Source of the DNA: JACCVL01 sp963704295
Lineage (GTDB): Bacteria; Actinomycetota; Actinomycetes; Propionibacteriales; Nocardioidaceae
Direction of reading: 5' to 3'
NCBI GenBank assembly: GCA_963704295.1
Contig: OY969884.1
Coordinates: 930,001 to 994,000 of the forward strand
DNA length: 64,000 nucleotides
The position numbers and the translations under genes were made by a program. This document shows positions 7,771-15,916 of this stretch, piece by piece. Below the pieces are notes generated by a model that saw only the letters and a program-made list of their open reading frames with translations, did no database searches and had not been told where the DNA came from. Position 1 is the first letter of the stretch. Every line of letters starts with the position of its first letter.

Positions 7771-10014
7771 ATGCACACGTGGCTGAGCCGACTGGGGACC
7801 TTCGCGGCACGCAGGCACTGGGCGGTCCTGTCCATCTGGGCGGTGCTCCTTGGGGGGCTGGTCGCCCTCGGGTCCGCCTTCGGCGGGTCCTACGTCAACG
7901 ACTACACCGTCTCCGGCAGCGAGTCGGCCCGCGGACTGGACCAGCTCGCGCGCCGGTTCCCCGCGCAGAGCGGCTACGCCGGTCGCATCGTCTTCCACGC
8001 GACGGACGGCTCCGTGGCCGACCACGCCAAGACGGTGCAGCAGTCGATGACCGCCGTAGCCGGACTGCCGCACGTCGTCTCCGCCTCCGACCCGCTGGAC
8101 ACCAAGGACGCCTCCTCGGTGTCCAAGGACGGCAGCATCGTGATGGCGCCGGTCTCGTTCGACGTGGTGCCCGCCTCGCTGGACAGCAGCTACCTCGGCG
8201 AGCTGGACGATGCGGTCGAGCCCGCTCGCGCGGCCGGGCTCGAGGTCGAGTACGGCGGCGCCGCCGGGCAGATCGGCAAGCAGCCCGACGACCGGACGTC
8301 CGAGGCGATCGGCCTCGGGCTGGCGCTGCTGCTCCTGCTGCTGATGTTCGGCTCCGTCGTCGCCGCCGGGATCCCGCTGCTTGCCGCGGTGTTCAGCGTC
8401 GGCGCCGGCCTCTCGCTCGTCGGGCTCCTCGCCGCGTCGAGCAACTTCCCGACGACCGCCCCGACCGTGGCGACGCTGCTCGGCCTCGGGGTTGCCATCG
8501 ACTACGGGCTGTTCCTGGTGGCCCGGCACCGCGAGCAGCTGGACGACGGTGCCGGTGTCGTGGAGTCGATCGGCCAGACCGCCGCGACCTCCGGCTCGGC
8601 GATTCTCGTCGCGGGCTCGACGGTGGTCGTCGCCATCCTGGGGCTGTACGTGGCCGGAGTCCCGTTCGTCGGAGCACTGGGCGCCGCCTCCGCCGTCGTG
8701 GTCTTCGTGACGATGCTGTCCGCGCTCACCCTGGTACCGGCGCTGCTCGGCCTGGCCGGCCGGCGGGTCCAGCCCCGGTCCACCCGCGGTGCCCACGCCA
8801 CACCCCACCACGGACGAAGCGAGCAGGCGCACGAGCGCAGCGCCTTCGCCCGGTGGGGTCGGCGGGTGAGTGGGCAGCCGTGGCCCTGGACCGTCGGGGC
8901 GGTCGGCGTGCTCGTCGTCTTGTCGATCCCCCTGTTCTCGCTCCAGCTCGGTCAGCTCGACGCCGGCACCGACCCGACGAACGAGAGCAGCCGTAAGGCC
9001 TACGACCTGATCGACGAGGGCTTCGGCCCCGGGGCCAACGGGCCGCTCAGCGTCGTCGTGGATCTCCCCGGCAGCAGCCAGTCGGCCGACGACAAGCTGT
9101 TGAAGAACCTCGGCACGGAGCTGACCGCCACGGCCGGCGTCGCCTCGGTGTCCCCGCCGGTGGTGAACAAGGCCGGCAACACGGCGGTCATCACCGTCGT
9201 GCCGACCACCAAGCCCCAGGACTCCGCGACAGAGGATCTGGTGGACACCGTGCGCTCTGACGTGCTGGCCGGCGTCTCGGCCCGGACCTTTGTCGTGGGG
9301 ACGGTCGCCGGCTACGCCGACTTCACCACCAAGGTGGCACAGCGGATGCCCTGGCTGATCCTCGCCGTCGTCGTGCTGGCGCTCCTCCTGCTCACCGCGG
9401 CCTTCCGCTCCCTCGTCATCGGGGTCAAGGCCGGCGTGATGAACCTGCTGTCGGTCGGGGCGGCGTACGGCCTGGTGGTGGCGGTGTTCCAGTGGGGCTG
9501 GGGGTCGTCGTTCGTCGGCATCGAGGAGACGGTGCCGATCCCGTCCTTCGTGCCGATGTTGATGTTCGCCATCGTGTTCGGCCTTTCGATGGACTACGAG
9601 GTGTTCCTGCTGTCCCGGGTGCACGAGGCCTACCTGGCCACCGGGGACAGTCACCGGGCGGTGGCGATCGGCATCGGGGCCACCGCGCGGGTGATCACGA
9701 CCGCGGCAGCGATCATGGTCGCGGTCTTCAGCAGCTTCGTCCTGAACGACGACCCCACGATCAAGATGCTCGCGGTGGGCATGGCCGCCGCGGTCCTCAT
9801 CGACGCCACCATCGTCCGGATGGTGCTCGTCCCGTCGGTGATGTCATTGCTCGGCGAGCGTGCCTGGTGGATCCCGCGCTGGCTGGACCGGGTGCTTCCG
9901 AACCTCCAGCTCGAGGGACCGCCCACGCCGGGACAACCGCCCGACCGGGACGCGCGGTTACCGCAGCCACGGCCGGCGGACTCCGAGCCGGACCGCACGG
10001 ACGTGCGGGGCTGA
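7771..10014 (+). CDS. MMPL/RND family membrane transporter
   Basis: This 747-residue protein has the classical MMPL layout. One N-terminal membrane helix (about 18-38) is followed by an extracytoplasmic domain, a block of five helices starting near residue 170, a helix near 370, a second extracytoplasmic domain and a final five-helix block ending near 700. Motifs include GVAIDYGLFLV and FGLSMDYEVFLLSR, where the Asp-Tyr pair in each half is the proton-relay signature of the family. Members export lipids or hydrophobic compounds with proton motive force; the substrate here is unknown. GGAGG lies about nine bases before the ATG. The protein has no large cytoplasmic C-terminal domain, unlike mycobacterial MmpL3. 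Confidence 0.93.
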   Translation: MHTWLSRLGTFAARRHWAVLSIWAVLLGGLVALGSAFGGSYVNDYTVSGSESARGLDQLARRFPAQSGYAGRIVFHATDGSVADHAKTVQQSMTAVAGLPHVVSASDPLDTKDASSVSKDGSIVMAPVSFDVVPASLDSSYLGELDDAVEPARAAGLEVEYGGAAGQIGKQPDDRTSEAIGLGLALLLLLLMFGSVVAAGIPLLAAVFSVGAGLSLVGLLAASSNFPTTAPTVATLLGLGVAIDYGLFLVARHREQLDDGAGVVESIGQTAATSGSAILVAGSTVVVAILGLYVAGVPFVGALGAASAVVVFVTMLSALTLVPALLGLAGRRVQPRSTRGAHATPHHGRSEQAHERSAFARWGRRVSGQPWPWTVGAVGVLVVLSIPLFSLQLGQLDAGTDPTNESSRKAYDLIDEGFGPGANGPLSVVVDLPGSSQSADDKLLKNLGTELTATAGVASVSPPVVNKAGNTAVITVVPTTKPQDSATEDLVDTVRSDVLAGVSARTFVVGTVAGYADFTTKVAQRMPWLILAVVVLALLLLTAAFRSLVIGVKAGVMNLLSVGAAYGLVVAVFQWGWGSSFVGIEETVPIPSFVPMLMFAIVFGLSMDYEVFLLSRVHEAYLATGDSHRAVAIGIGATARVITTAAAIMVAVFSSFVLNDDPTIKMLAVGMAAAVLIDATIVRMVLVPSVMSLLGERAWWIPRWLDRVLPNLQLEGPPTPGQPPDRDARLPQPRPADSEPDRTDVRG

Positions 10015-10134
10015 GCCGGCCCGGCGGGTGACGTTGCTCACGCGTGGGCTCGATCAGGAGTTTCGTGCTGGCTCTCGGTGCTGATACGTGCGTACGCTCA
10101 ATGCACTGCCACTCCGTTCGAATCAGGTGTTTCC

Positions 10135-10293
10135 ATGTTCGCCCTCCTCGCCGTGATCCTCGCGGTCGCCGCCGTCGTTGCCGCCACGTACTCGCGGCAG
10201 TTCTATAACCCCGACGACCCGACCTACGCGACGCTCGGCTTCGCCGCGCCGCCGATGCCACGGCAGCACGGCACGTCCCCGCTGCCGTACTGA
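10135..10293 (+). CDS. small single-pass membrane protein
   Basis: The 52-residue product begins with one hydrophobic helix (MFALLAVILAVAAVVAATY) followed by a short polar tail with YNPDDPTYATLGF and PMPRQHG. I do not recognise the family. A TACGCT hexamer at 10093-10098 could be its -10 box. Its TGA stop (10291-10293) overlaps the proposed CTG start of the following lipoprotein gene, which suggests translational coupling. An ATG is preferred because the helix starts exactly there. Confidence 0.6.
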   Translation: MFALLAVILAVAAVVAATYSRQFYNPDDPTYATLGFAAPPMPRQHGTSPLPY

Positions 10294-11237
10294 GCCGCGC
10301 GCGCAGCGGGTCCCTCGTCGGGCTGCTGGCCCTCTCGGTAGCGGTCGGCTGCACGGCCGGAAGCCCGAGCACCGATCCGGACCCGCGGCCGACCACTCAG
10401 CGGACCTCCGCTCCGACCTCGTCGAGCCCCACGCTCGACGTGGTGGCGTCCGGGGACATCAGCAACTGCACGCCGGACGCCTGCGTCGCGGCCGAGACCG
10501 CCGGACTCGTGGCCGATCTCGACCCGGACGTGATGCTGCTCCTCGGCGACCTCCAGTACCCCGACGGCGGGCTGGACGACTTCGAGGCGGAGTACGACCG
10601 GACCTGGGGGCAGTTGTCTGCCGACAGCCGTCCGGTGCCGGGCAACCACGAGTACGGCACGCCCGACGCAACCGGCTACTTCGACTACTTCGGAGCAGCG
10701 GCGTCGCCGGACACCGACGGCTACTACTCCTTCGACGCCCAGGCATGGCACCTCGTCGGGCTGAACAGCAACGACGAGTGCACGGTCATTGCGTGCACCG
10801 ACGGCTCGGCCCAGCAGGAGTGGTTCGCGGCGGACCTCGCCCAGACCGGCCGCCGGTGCGTGCTGGCGTACTGGCACCACCCGCGGTGGTCGACCGGGCA
10901 GCACGGGGACACCGAGGCGGTGGACGCGCTGTGGCGGACCGCGGTCGCCGGTGGCGTCGACGTCGTCTTGTCGGGGCACGACCACGACTACGAGCGTTTC
11001 GTCCGGCTGGACGCCGACGGGGAGGCGGACGCGGCGGGGACGGCGGCCTTCGTCGTGGGCAGCGGCGGGGCCGAGCTGCGCCCGTTCTCCGAGCCGCAGC
11101 CGGACGAGTCGGCGGCCAGGGTGGAGCAGACCTACGGCGTGCTGGACCTCGAGCTCGGCCGGGACTCCTACTCCTGGGAGTTCGTCGGGGTGGACGGTGA
11201 CGTCCTGGACCGGGGCGGGCCGGTGCCGTGTGACTGA
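10290..11237 (+). CDS. secreted lipoprotein metallophosphoesterase with apparent CTG start
   Basis: The product is a purple-acid-phosphatase-like calcineurin-fold enzyme with the metal-binding motifs SGDIS, LLGDLQYP, GNHEYG, WHHPRW and GHDHDYER in the right order. From the GTG at 10440 it would be 265 residues and lack any signal. Reading upstream in frame gives an excellent lipoprotein signal peptide (SLVGLLALSVAVGC) and a Ser/Thr/Pro linker. Between the in-frame TAA at 10206-10208 and 10440 there is no ATG, GTG or TTG. The CTG at 10290, overlapping the previous stop as CTGA, is the best start and gives 315 residues. The last 70 bases overlap the convergent sulfotransferase gene. The substrate is unknown. 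Confidence 0.8.
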   Translation: MSRARSGSLVGLLALSVAVGCTAGSPSTDPDPRPTTQRTSAPTSSSPTLDVVASGDISNCTPDACVAAETAGLVADLDPDVMLLLGDLQYPDGGLDDFEAEYDRTWGQLSADSRPVPGNHEYGTPDATGYFDYFGAAASPDTDGYYSFDAQAWHLVGLNSNDECTVIACTDGSAQQEWFAADLAQTGRRCVLAYWHHPRWSTGQHGDTEAVDALWRTAVAGGVDVVLSGHDHDYERFVRLDADGEADAAGTAAFVVGSGGAELRPFSEPQPDESAARVEQTYGVLDLELGRDSYSWEFVGVDGDVLDRGGPVPCD

Positions 11238-12451
11238 CCGGCGCGGACCCGCCGGGCCATGAGCCGCCGAACCAGCCGGCTGCGCTCCCCCAGCCGCAGC
11301 ACGGCCAGCCGAGCCCGGTAGACAGACGCCCGCCGGTTGCTCGCCAGCTGCCCCAGCCCGGTGGCCGCGTCCGCCCGTTCCTTGCGCCGGTTCCGCCACC
11401 ACGAGTCGCCGAGCTGGCTGGAGACGGCGGCGAGCGCGTCCAGCGCCGCCTCCGCGACCGCGCCCTCGCCGGGCACGCCCGGCTCCCCGTCCGGGACCGG
11501 TTCTGGCTCGCGCGGCAGCAGGTCGGTCAGGTCACCGGCCACGGCGTAGCCGCGCTCCTCCAACGTCCGCACGGTTGCCCGCGTGGTCTCCACCGCCCAG
11601 TCGTGGTGCTCGGCCGGGAACGGCGGCGGCGGCGAGTTCCGCTCCTGCAGAACCGGGTGCACCCCGCGCTTGACCACCCGGACGTACTGCCGCTCGTTCA
11701 GCGTGCCGTCGAGCCGCTGGTTCAGTCGCCGCAGCACCTCCGCCTCGGCGGTCCCCACCGTCGTGTTGGCGACCTCCTGCTCGACCCGAAGCGCCTCCCG
11801 CGGCGCGCCGACGACGGCCGCGAAGCGGTCGAGCAGCAGGCCGCGTGGCGCACCCGGCGGTGGCACCGTGACCAGGTGCACCTGGCCGCGCGGCACCGCC
11901 CGCTCCCAGGTGTCGAGCACCCGGACGACGTCCTGGCGCAGCCAGAACGCCACACCGGCGGTGCCCTCCCCCTCGCCGGGGTCGCGGACCGACGCCAGGT
12001 AGTTCCGCAGCGACCAGGTCCGCCCCTTGACGAGCTCCTGCTGCCAGGCCCCCACCACCACCCGTTCCAGATCCCGGACGGTGACGACCACCTCGACCCG
12101 CGCCGGCTCCAGCGCGCGGACCGCTCTGGTCGCCTGCCGGGCGGTCGCCGCTGCCAACAGCTCCTCGGAGATCACCACGCCGGCGCCAGACCAGCCCCGG
12201 ACGGTGTCGACGAGGGCCGTCCACGAGCCGGCGACCCCTGGCTGCTCACCGTCGCGCGGCCGGCGGCCGAGCAGGTCCCAGACCGCGAACGACTGGTCCA
12301 TCCGGGCGGCACCGGGGACGAGGACACCGTCCTCGCGGAGCCGGTCCCTGCTGTCCCAAAGCGCGTGCTGGAGATAGGTGGTGCCGGTCTTCGGCAGACC
12401 GATGTGCAGGTAGACCGTGGGCGTCGCTGCGACCGGCGACGCCTCGTGCAT
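11168..12451 (-). CDS. sulfotransferase-like protein (paralogue 1 of 3)
   Basis: The 427-residue protein carries the 5'-phosphosulfate-binding P-loop of sulfotransferases near its N-terminus (HIGLPKTGTTYLQ). It has a second block around VVVTVRDLERVVVGAWQQ matching the 3'-phosphate-binding region, where Arg follows Val-Thr. The middle and C-terminal parts (PPPGAPRGLLLDRF, WWRNRR) are shared with the genes at 12499 and 39558, so the three form one family. It should transfer a sulfuryl group from PAPS to an unknown acceptor, perhaps a glycan. The ATG at 12451 has TACCAT six bases upstream. The 3' end overlaps the convergent phosphoesterase gene by 70 bases. Confidence 0.8.
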   Translation of the reverse strand: MHEASPVAATPTVYLHIGLPKTGTTYLQHALWDSRDRLREDGVLVPGAARMDQSFAVWDLLGRRPRDGEQPGVAGSWTALVDTVRGWSGAGVVISEELLAAATARQATRAVRALEPARVEVVVTVRDLERVVVGAWQQELVKGRTWSLRNYLASVRDPGEGEGTAGVAFWLRQDVVRVLDTWERAVPRGQVHLVTVPPPGAPRGLLLDRFAAVVGAPREALRVEQEVANTTVGTAEAEVLRRLNQRLDGTLNERQYVRVVKRGVHPVLQERNSPPPPFPAEHHDWAVETTRATVRTLEERGYAVAGDLTDLLPREPEPVPDGEPGVPGEGAVAEAALDALAAVSSQLGDSWWRNRRKERADAATGLGQLASNRRASVYRARLAVLRLGERSRLVRRLMARRVRAGQSHGTGPPRSRTSPSTPTNSQE

Positions 12452-12457
12452 CCGGTG

Positions 12458-12463
12458 ATGGTA
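12458..12463 (-). promoter_or_regulatory. -10 box TACCAT, leaderless start of sulfotransferase-like gene 1
   Basis: The minus-strand hexamer TACCAT lies six bases before the ATG at 12451, in the 47-base gap between two divergent paralogues. Confidence 0.5.
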
Positions 12464-12498
12464 CGCCCGGCCCCGACCGCTGTGGCACGCTGCCGCCC

Positions 12499-13698
12499 AT
12501 GACCCGGCGGCTCTTCCTGCACATCGGTCTGCACAAGACCGGCACCACGTACGTGCAGCAGTTGATGCGCGCCAACCGGGAGCCACTGCGGGCGCAGGGC
12601 GTGCTCTATCCGGGAGGGCCGGGTTTCCCCAGCCAGGTGTTCGCCGTCTGGGATCTGCTCGGCCGTCGCCCCCGCGGCAGCGGGGGGGACGGACGGATCA
12701 CCGGGGCCTGGCAGGCGCTGGTCGACGGGGTGCGCGGCGGCGCCGACGAGACCGTGCTGATCTCGGACGAGCACCTGTCGCTGGCGAGTCCCCGGCAGGC
12801 CCGGGCGGCCGTGTCGGCCTTCCCCGACCACGAGGTCCACGTCGTCGCGACCGTCCGCGACCTGGCGCGGATCCTCACCTCTGCCTGGCAGGAGGAGGTC
12901 AAGAACCGTGGAGCCTGGGGCTGGTCCGAGTTCGTCGAGGCGGTGCAGGACCCGACCCGGGTGGGGACGAACCCGGCGCGCGGCTTCTGGGCCCGGCAGG
13001 ACGTGCCGGCGATCCTGGCCACCTGGGCCGCAGTGCTGCCGACCGAGCGCGTGCACGTCGTGACCGTCCCGCCGTCCGGCGCGCCCCCCGCGCTGCTCGT
13101 GCAGCGGCTCGGCTCCCTGGTCGGCTTCGACCCCGACGGGCTGACCGAGCCGGCCGCCTGGGCGAACGAGACGGTGGGCCTGGTCGGCACCGAGGTGATC
13201 CGGCGGGTGAACCCGATGTTGGAGAAGCTCAACCAGCGCCAGTTCGACCGGGCGATGAAGCTCACCATGGTGCGGCTGATGGCCGAGCGGGCCGAGCCGG
13301 TGCGCTTCACCCTGCCTCCGGCGGACCTGGAGTGGGCGACCGTCCGGGGCGCGGAGATGACCGAGGCGGTGCGACGGGCCGGCTACCCGGTGGTCGGCGA
13401 CCTGGCCGAGCTGACGCCGGCCCCGGGGCGGGGCCGGCTGCCGCAGGACGTCAGCGACGCCGAGCTGCTGGAGGTGGCGCTCGGCACCCTGTCCGGGCTG
13501 GCCGAGCTGTACGCCACCACCTGGTGGGCGAATCGGCGGCCCGAGGACGAGGTGGACTCCTCCGGCCTGGCCCGGGGGGCGAGCGCGGCCCGGGCGCTCG
13601 GTTTCAAGGCGAAGCGGGCGGCGGCCCGGGCGGCGGACAGCAATCCGCTGGCCGGCCGGGCGCTCGGCGCGTACCTGCGCCGCCGACGCAGCACCTAA
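12499..13698 (+). CDS. sulfotransferase-like protein (paralogue 2 of 3)
   Basis: This 399-residue relative of the divergent neighbour begins directly with the P-loop (LFLHIGLHKTGTTYVQQLM, residues 5-23) and has the corresponding VVATVRDLARILTSAWQEE block and the shared C-terminal WWANRRPED element. The lack of a signal peptide indicates a cytoplasmic PAPS-dependent enzyme or one that acts at the inner membrane face. The ATG is at 12499, with a weak CACGCT hexamer seven bases upstream. Divergent placement of two paralogues suggests local duplication with inversion. The gene ends just before a perfect 28-bp inverted repeat that may terminate it. Confidence 0.82.
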   Translation: MTRRLFLHIGLHKTGTTYVQQLMRANREPLRAQGVLYPGGPGFPSQVFAVWDLLGRRPRGSGGDGRITGAWQALVDGVRGGADETVLISDEHLSLASPRQARAAVSAFPDHEVHVVATVRDLARILTSAWQEEVKNRGAWGWSEFVEAVQDPTRVGTNPARGFWARQDVPAILATWAAVLPTERVHVVTVPPSGAPPALLVQRLGSLVGFDPDGLTEPAAWANETVGLVGTEVIRRVNPMLEKLNQRQFDRAMKLTMVRLMAERAEPVRFTLPPADLEWATVRGAEMTEAVRRAGYPVVGDLAELTPAPGRGRLPQDVSDAELLEVALGTLSGLAELYATTWWANRRPEDEVDSSGLARGASAARALGFKAKRAAARAADSNPLAGRALGAYLRRRRST

Positions 13699-13708
13699 CC
13701 CCCCTCGA

Positions 13709-13772
13709 CCACCCCACGATCCGCGACTTTTGCAGGTCCGCCGGCCTGCAAAAGTCGCGGATCGTGGGGTGG
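13709..13772. repeat. perfect inverted repeat built from two copies of the dispersed 22-bp repeat (copy A)
   Basis: Two 28-base arms (13709-13736 and 13745-13772) are exact reverse complements separated by eight bases. Each arm contains CACGATCCGCGACTTTTGC followed by AGG. The element sits between the convergent sulfotransferase-like and lysyl-oxidase-like genes. A strong hairpin would form on either transcript, so it may serve as a bidirectional terminator. Single copies of the same core occur near 49.2, 49.8, 50.8, 50.9 and 54.5 kb. Confidence 0.95.
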
Positions 13773-13776
13773 GTTG

Positions 13777-15252
13777 TCAGTTGTAGTCGACGAGGCCCTT
13801 GGCGAAGACCTTGACCGTGCGGGTGCCGTCGGCATTGGTGTGCAGCTTGATCCGCCGGTAGGCGGCGTTGTTGTCGTAGTTCGACTCGTAGAGGTTGCCG
13901 TCCGGGTTCGCCATCACCTCGACGTGGTAGATCCCGTCCCGGACGTTGGCCACGCCGAACGACTGGCCGGGCTGGTACTGGTAGTAGGTGTCGCCGTGCC
14001 CGACCGGCAGCACCTCGCGCACCGCGAGCGACGAGAAGTCACCGCAGGCTGTGTGCAGGTCGGTGTTCCACGGCTGGTAGGCCGCCCCCGGCAGGGTCAG
14101 GTCGATCGCGTCGGTCGCCGCCAGGCAGAACGCCTCCTTGGTGCTGCGCACCACGTTCACCGGCTCGCCGTGCACGACCCGCACCAACCGGTAGCGGGCG
14201 AAGTCGGTGAAGTGCCAGTGCGTGTGGCCGTCGCGGGCGTCCCACTCCATCGTCCCGACCTCCTCGTGACCGCGCGGGTTGCCCTTGGGGCCGTAGAAGT
14301 ACTGGTAGGCGTTCATCAGGCCGGCGTCGGTGTCGTCGCGGAAGCCGTCGACCACCAACGACGAGGGGCCGGCGTTCCAGGCGTTGGCGGCGAACCGCAG
14401 GAAGTTGCCGTTGCCGGACAGCTCGATCCCGAACGCGGGCAGCGAACGCAGGTCGGGCAGCGGCGTCCCCGGCTCCGGGGCGGCGCCGGGGCCGCGGGGC
14501 TCCTCGGACCGGGGGCGGAGCGGGCGGTCCTGCGGTCGCTCGGCGTCGGGCCGGCAGCCGCGGCAGTCCTCGCCGCGCACGACTCGGACGCTGAGCGTGC
14601 GGGTCGCCGCTGGGGCGCGGATGCCGATCAGCTCGCGCCACGCGGCGGTCACCGCGATCTTCGCGGTGTACCGGCCGAGCGCGAGCCCGCTGATCGATCC
14701 GCCGCGGATGGGGACACCCCACCCGGCGGTGACGCCCTGCAGCTGGCCGAGGGCGAACGGGTTGGCCCGGCAGCCCCACGGCCACTCGGAGGTGTCCGGC
14801 GCGTCCGGGCGGCTGCGGACCCCGCCCCGGTTGAGGCAGTAGTCGGACGTCCGGTCGAACACCTTCTTCCCGGTGCTGTCGCGCCGCATCGTCACCCGGA
14901 CGAAGTCCGTCAAGGGGCCGAAGCCGTCCAGCCGCGCCGGCACGACCGTGTCCGCACCGTCCTGGATCGTGGTGACCGGTTCGCTGCGATAGCCGGACCG
15001 GGTGGTGTGCACGACGAAGTCCTGCGCGCCGGCGACGAGGTAGGCCCCGAGATCGAGGTGCACCCGCTTGCCGTACTTGCCCACCTCGATCGAGTCGGCC
15101 GCGGTCTGCACGCGTAGAGGCGGCTCCGCAGCCACGTCGACGCCGGGCGCTGCGGAGCGCACCGGGGCGGCGACACTGGCTCCGCCGGCGAGCCCCGCCG
15201 TCACGCCGAGCACGGTGACGGCCGCCAGCGCGACCCGCCCGTTGATTCGCAT
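13777..15252 (-). CDS. secreted lysyl oxidase homologue
   Basis: The 491-residue protein has a signal peptide (about 1-29), an N-terminal beta-rich region, a Pro/Arg-rich linker near 235-265 and a C-terminal lysyl oxidase domain from about 265. Animal lysyl oxidases are copper amine oxidases that use a Lys-Tyr quinone. The residues needed are all visible: the copper talon HTHWH (His343, 345, 347), the cofactor lysine in STKEAFC (Lys372), and the cofactor tyrosine in DTYYQY (Tyr423). The stretch PDGNLYESNYDNNAAYRRI also parallels the animal C-terminus. It should oxidise primary amines outside the cell. The ATG at 15252 follows GAGG-containing sequence and directly begins the signal peptide. 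Confidence 0.85.
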   Translation of the reverse strand: MRINGRVALAAVTVLGVTAGLAGGASVAAPVRSAAPGVDVAAEPPLRVQTAADSIEVGKYGKRVHLDLGAYLVAGAQDFVVHTTRSGYRSEPVTTIQDGADTVVPARLDGFGPLTDFVRVTMRRDSTGKKVFDRTSDYCLNRGGVRSRPDAPDTSEWPWGCRANPFALGQLQGVTAGWGVPIRGGSISGLALGRYTAKIAVTAAWRELIGIRAPAATRTLSVRVVRGEDCRGCRPDAERPQDRPLRPRSEEPRGPGAAPEPGTPLPDLRSLPAFGIELSGNGNFLRFAANAWNAGPSSLVVDGFRDDTDAGLMNAYQYFYGPKGNPRGHEEVGTMEWDARDGHTHWHFTDFARYRLVRVVHGEPVNVVRSTKEAFCLAATDAIDLTLPGAAYQPWNTDLHTACGDFSSLAVREVLPVGHGDTYYQYQPGQSFGVANVRDGIYHVEVMANPDGNLYESNYDNNAAYRRIKLHTNADGTRTVKVFAKGLVDYN

Positions 15253-15358
15253 GGCTGTCTCCTCGTCGTCGGGCGGACGTACGCGTCCACCGCTGCACAG
15301 ACTGTGACGCGAACGAGGCCCCGCAGGTTGCTTCTCGGCAGAAACCGGCCGGTGTCGG

Positions 15359-15916
15359 TCAGAATCCGGCGCGGCCGGCGCCCGGCCCGGCCAGCCGCGC
15401 GGCGGCGGACCGCACCGTCTCGCCCTTGGCGCGGGCGGTGTCGGCGAGCCTCCCCTGGAAGCCGGACATCGCCTCCCGGAGCGCGGGGTCACCGGCGGCG
15501 AGGATCCGGACGGCAAGCAGTCCGGCGTTGCGAGCGGCGCCGACGCCGACGGTGGCGACCGGCACCCCGGCCGGCATCTGCACGATCGACAGCAGCGAAT
15601 CCAGACCGTCCAGGTGCCGCAACGGCACCGGCACCCCGACGACCGGCAGCGGGGTGACCGACGCCAGCATGCCCGGCAGGTGCGCGGCCCCGCCGGCTCC
15701 AGCGATCAGCACCTGCAACCCGCGGCCGTGTGCGTGCCGCCCATAGTCGAGCATCTCGTCCGGCATCCGGTGTGCCGAGACCACGTCGGCCTCGTACGGC
15801 ACCTCGAACTCGGCCAGGGTCTCCGCCGCCTGCTGCATCACCGGCCAGTCGGAGTCCGACCCCATGACGATCCCGACCCGCGGAGTGTCGGCACCTGCTG
15901 GCGGCTGCTCAGTCAT
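15359..15916 (-). CDS. purE: 5-(carboxyamino)imidazole ribonucleotide mutase
   Basis: PurE moves the carboxyl group of N5-CAIR to give CAIR in purine synthesis. The 185-residue protein has the class I motifs VGIVMGSDSDWPVM, SAHRMPD and AGAGGAAHLPGM. Its C-terminus is slightly longer than usual. The ATG at 15916 overlaps the stop codon of purK (ATGA), so the two enzymes of this two-step conversion are translationally coupled. Confidence 0.96.
   Translation of the reverse strand: MTEQPPAGADTPRVGIVMGSDSDWPVMQQAAETLAEFEVPYEADVVSAHRMPDEMLDYGRHAHGRGLQVLIAGAGGAAHLPGMLASVTPLPVVGVPVPLRHLDGLDSLLSIVQMPAGVPVATVGVGAARNAGLLAVRILAAGDPALREAMSGFQGRLADTARAKGETVRSAAARLAGPGAGRAGF

Noticed and set aside
10100..10140. 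GTTCGAATC at 10116, like a tRNA T-loop
   Set aside because: The flanking bases do not pair as a T-stem and no anticodon or acceptor stem can be built around it.
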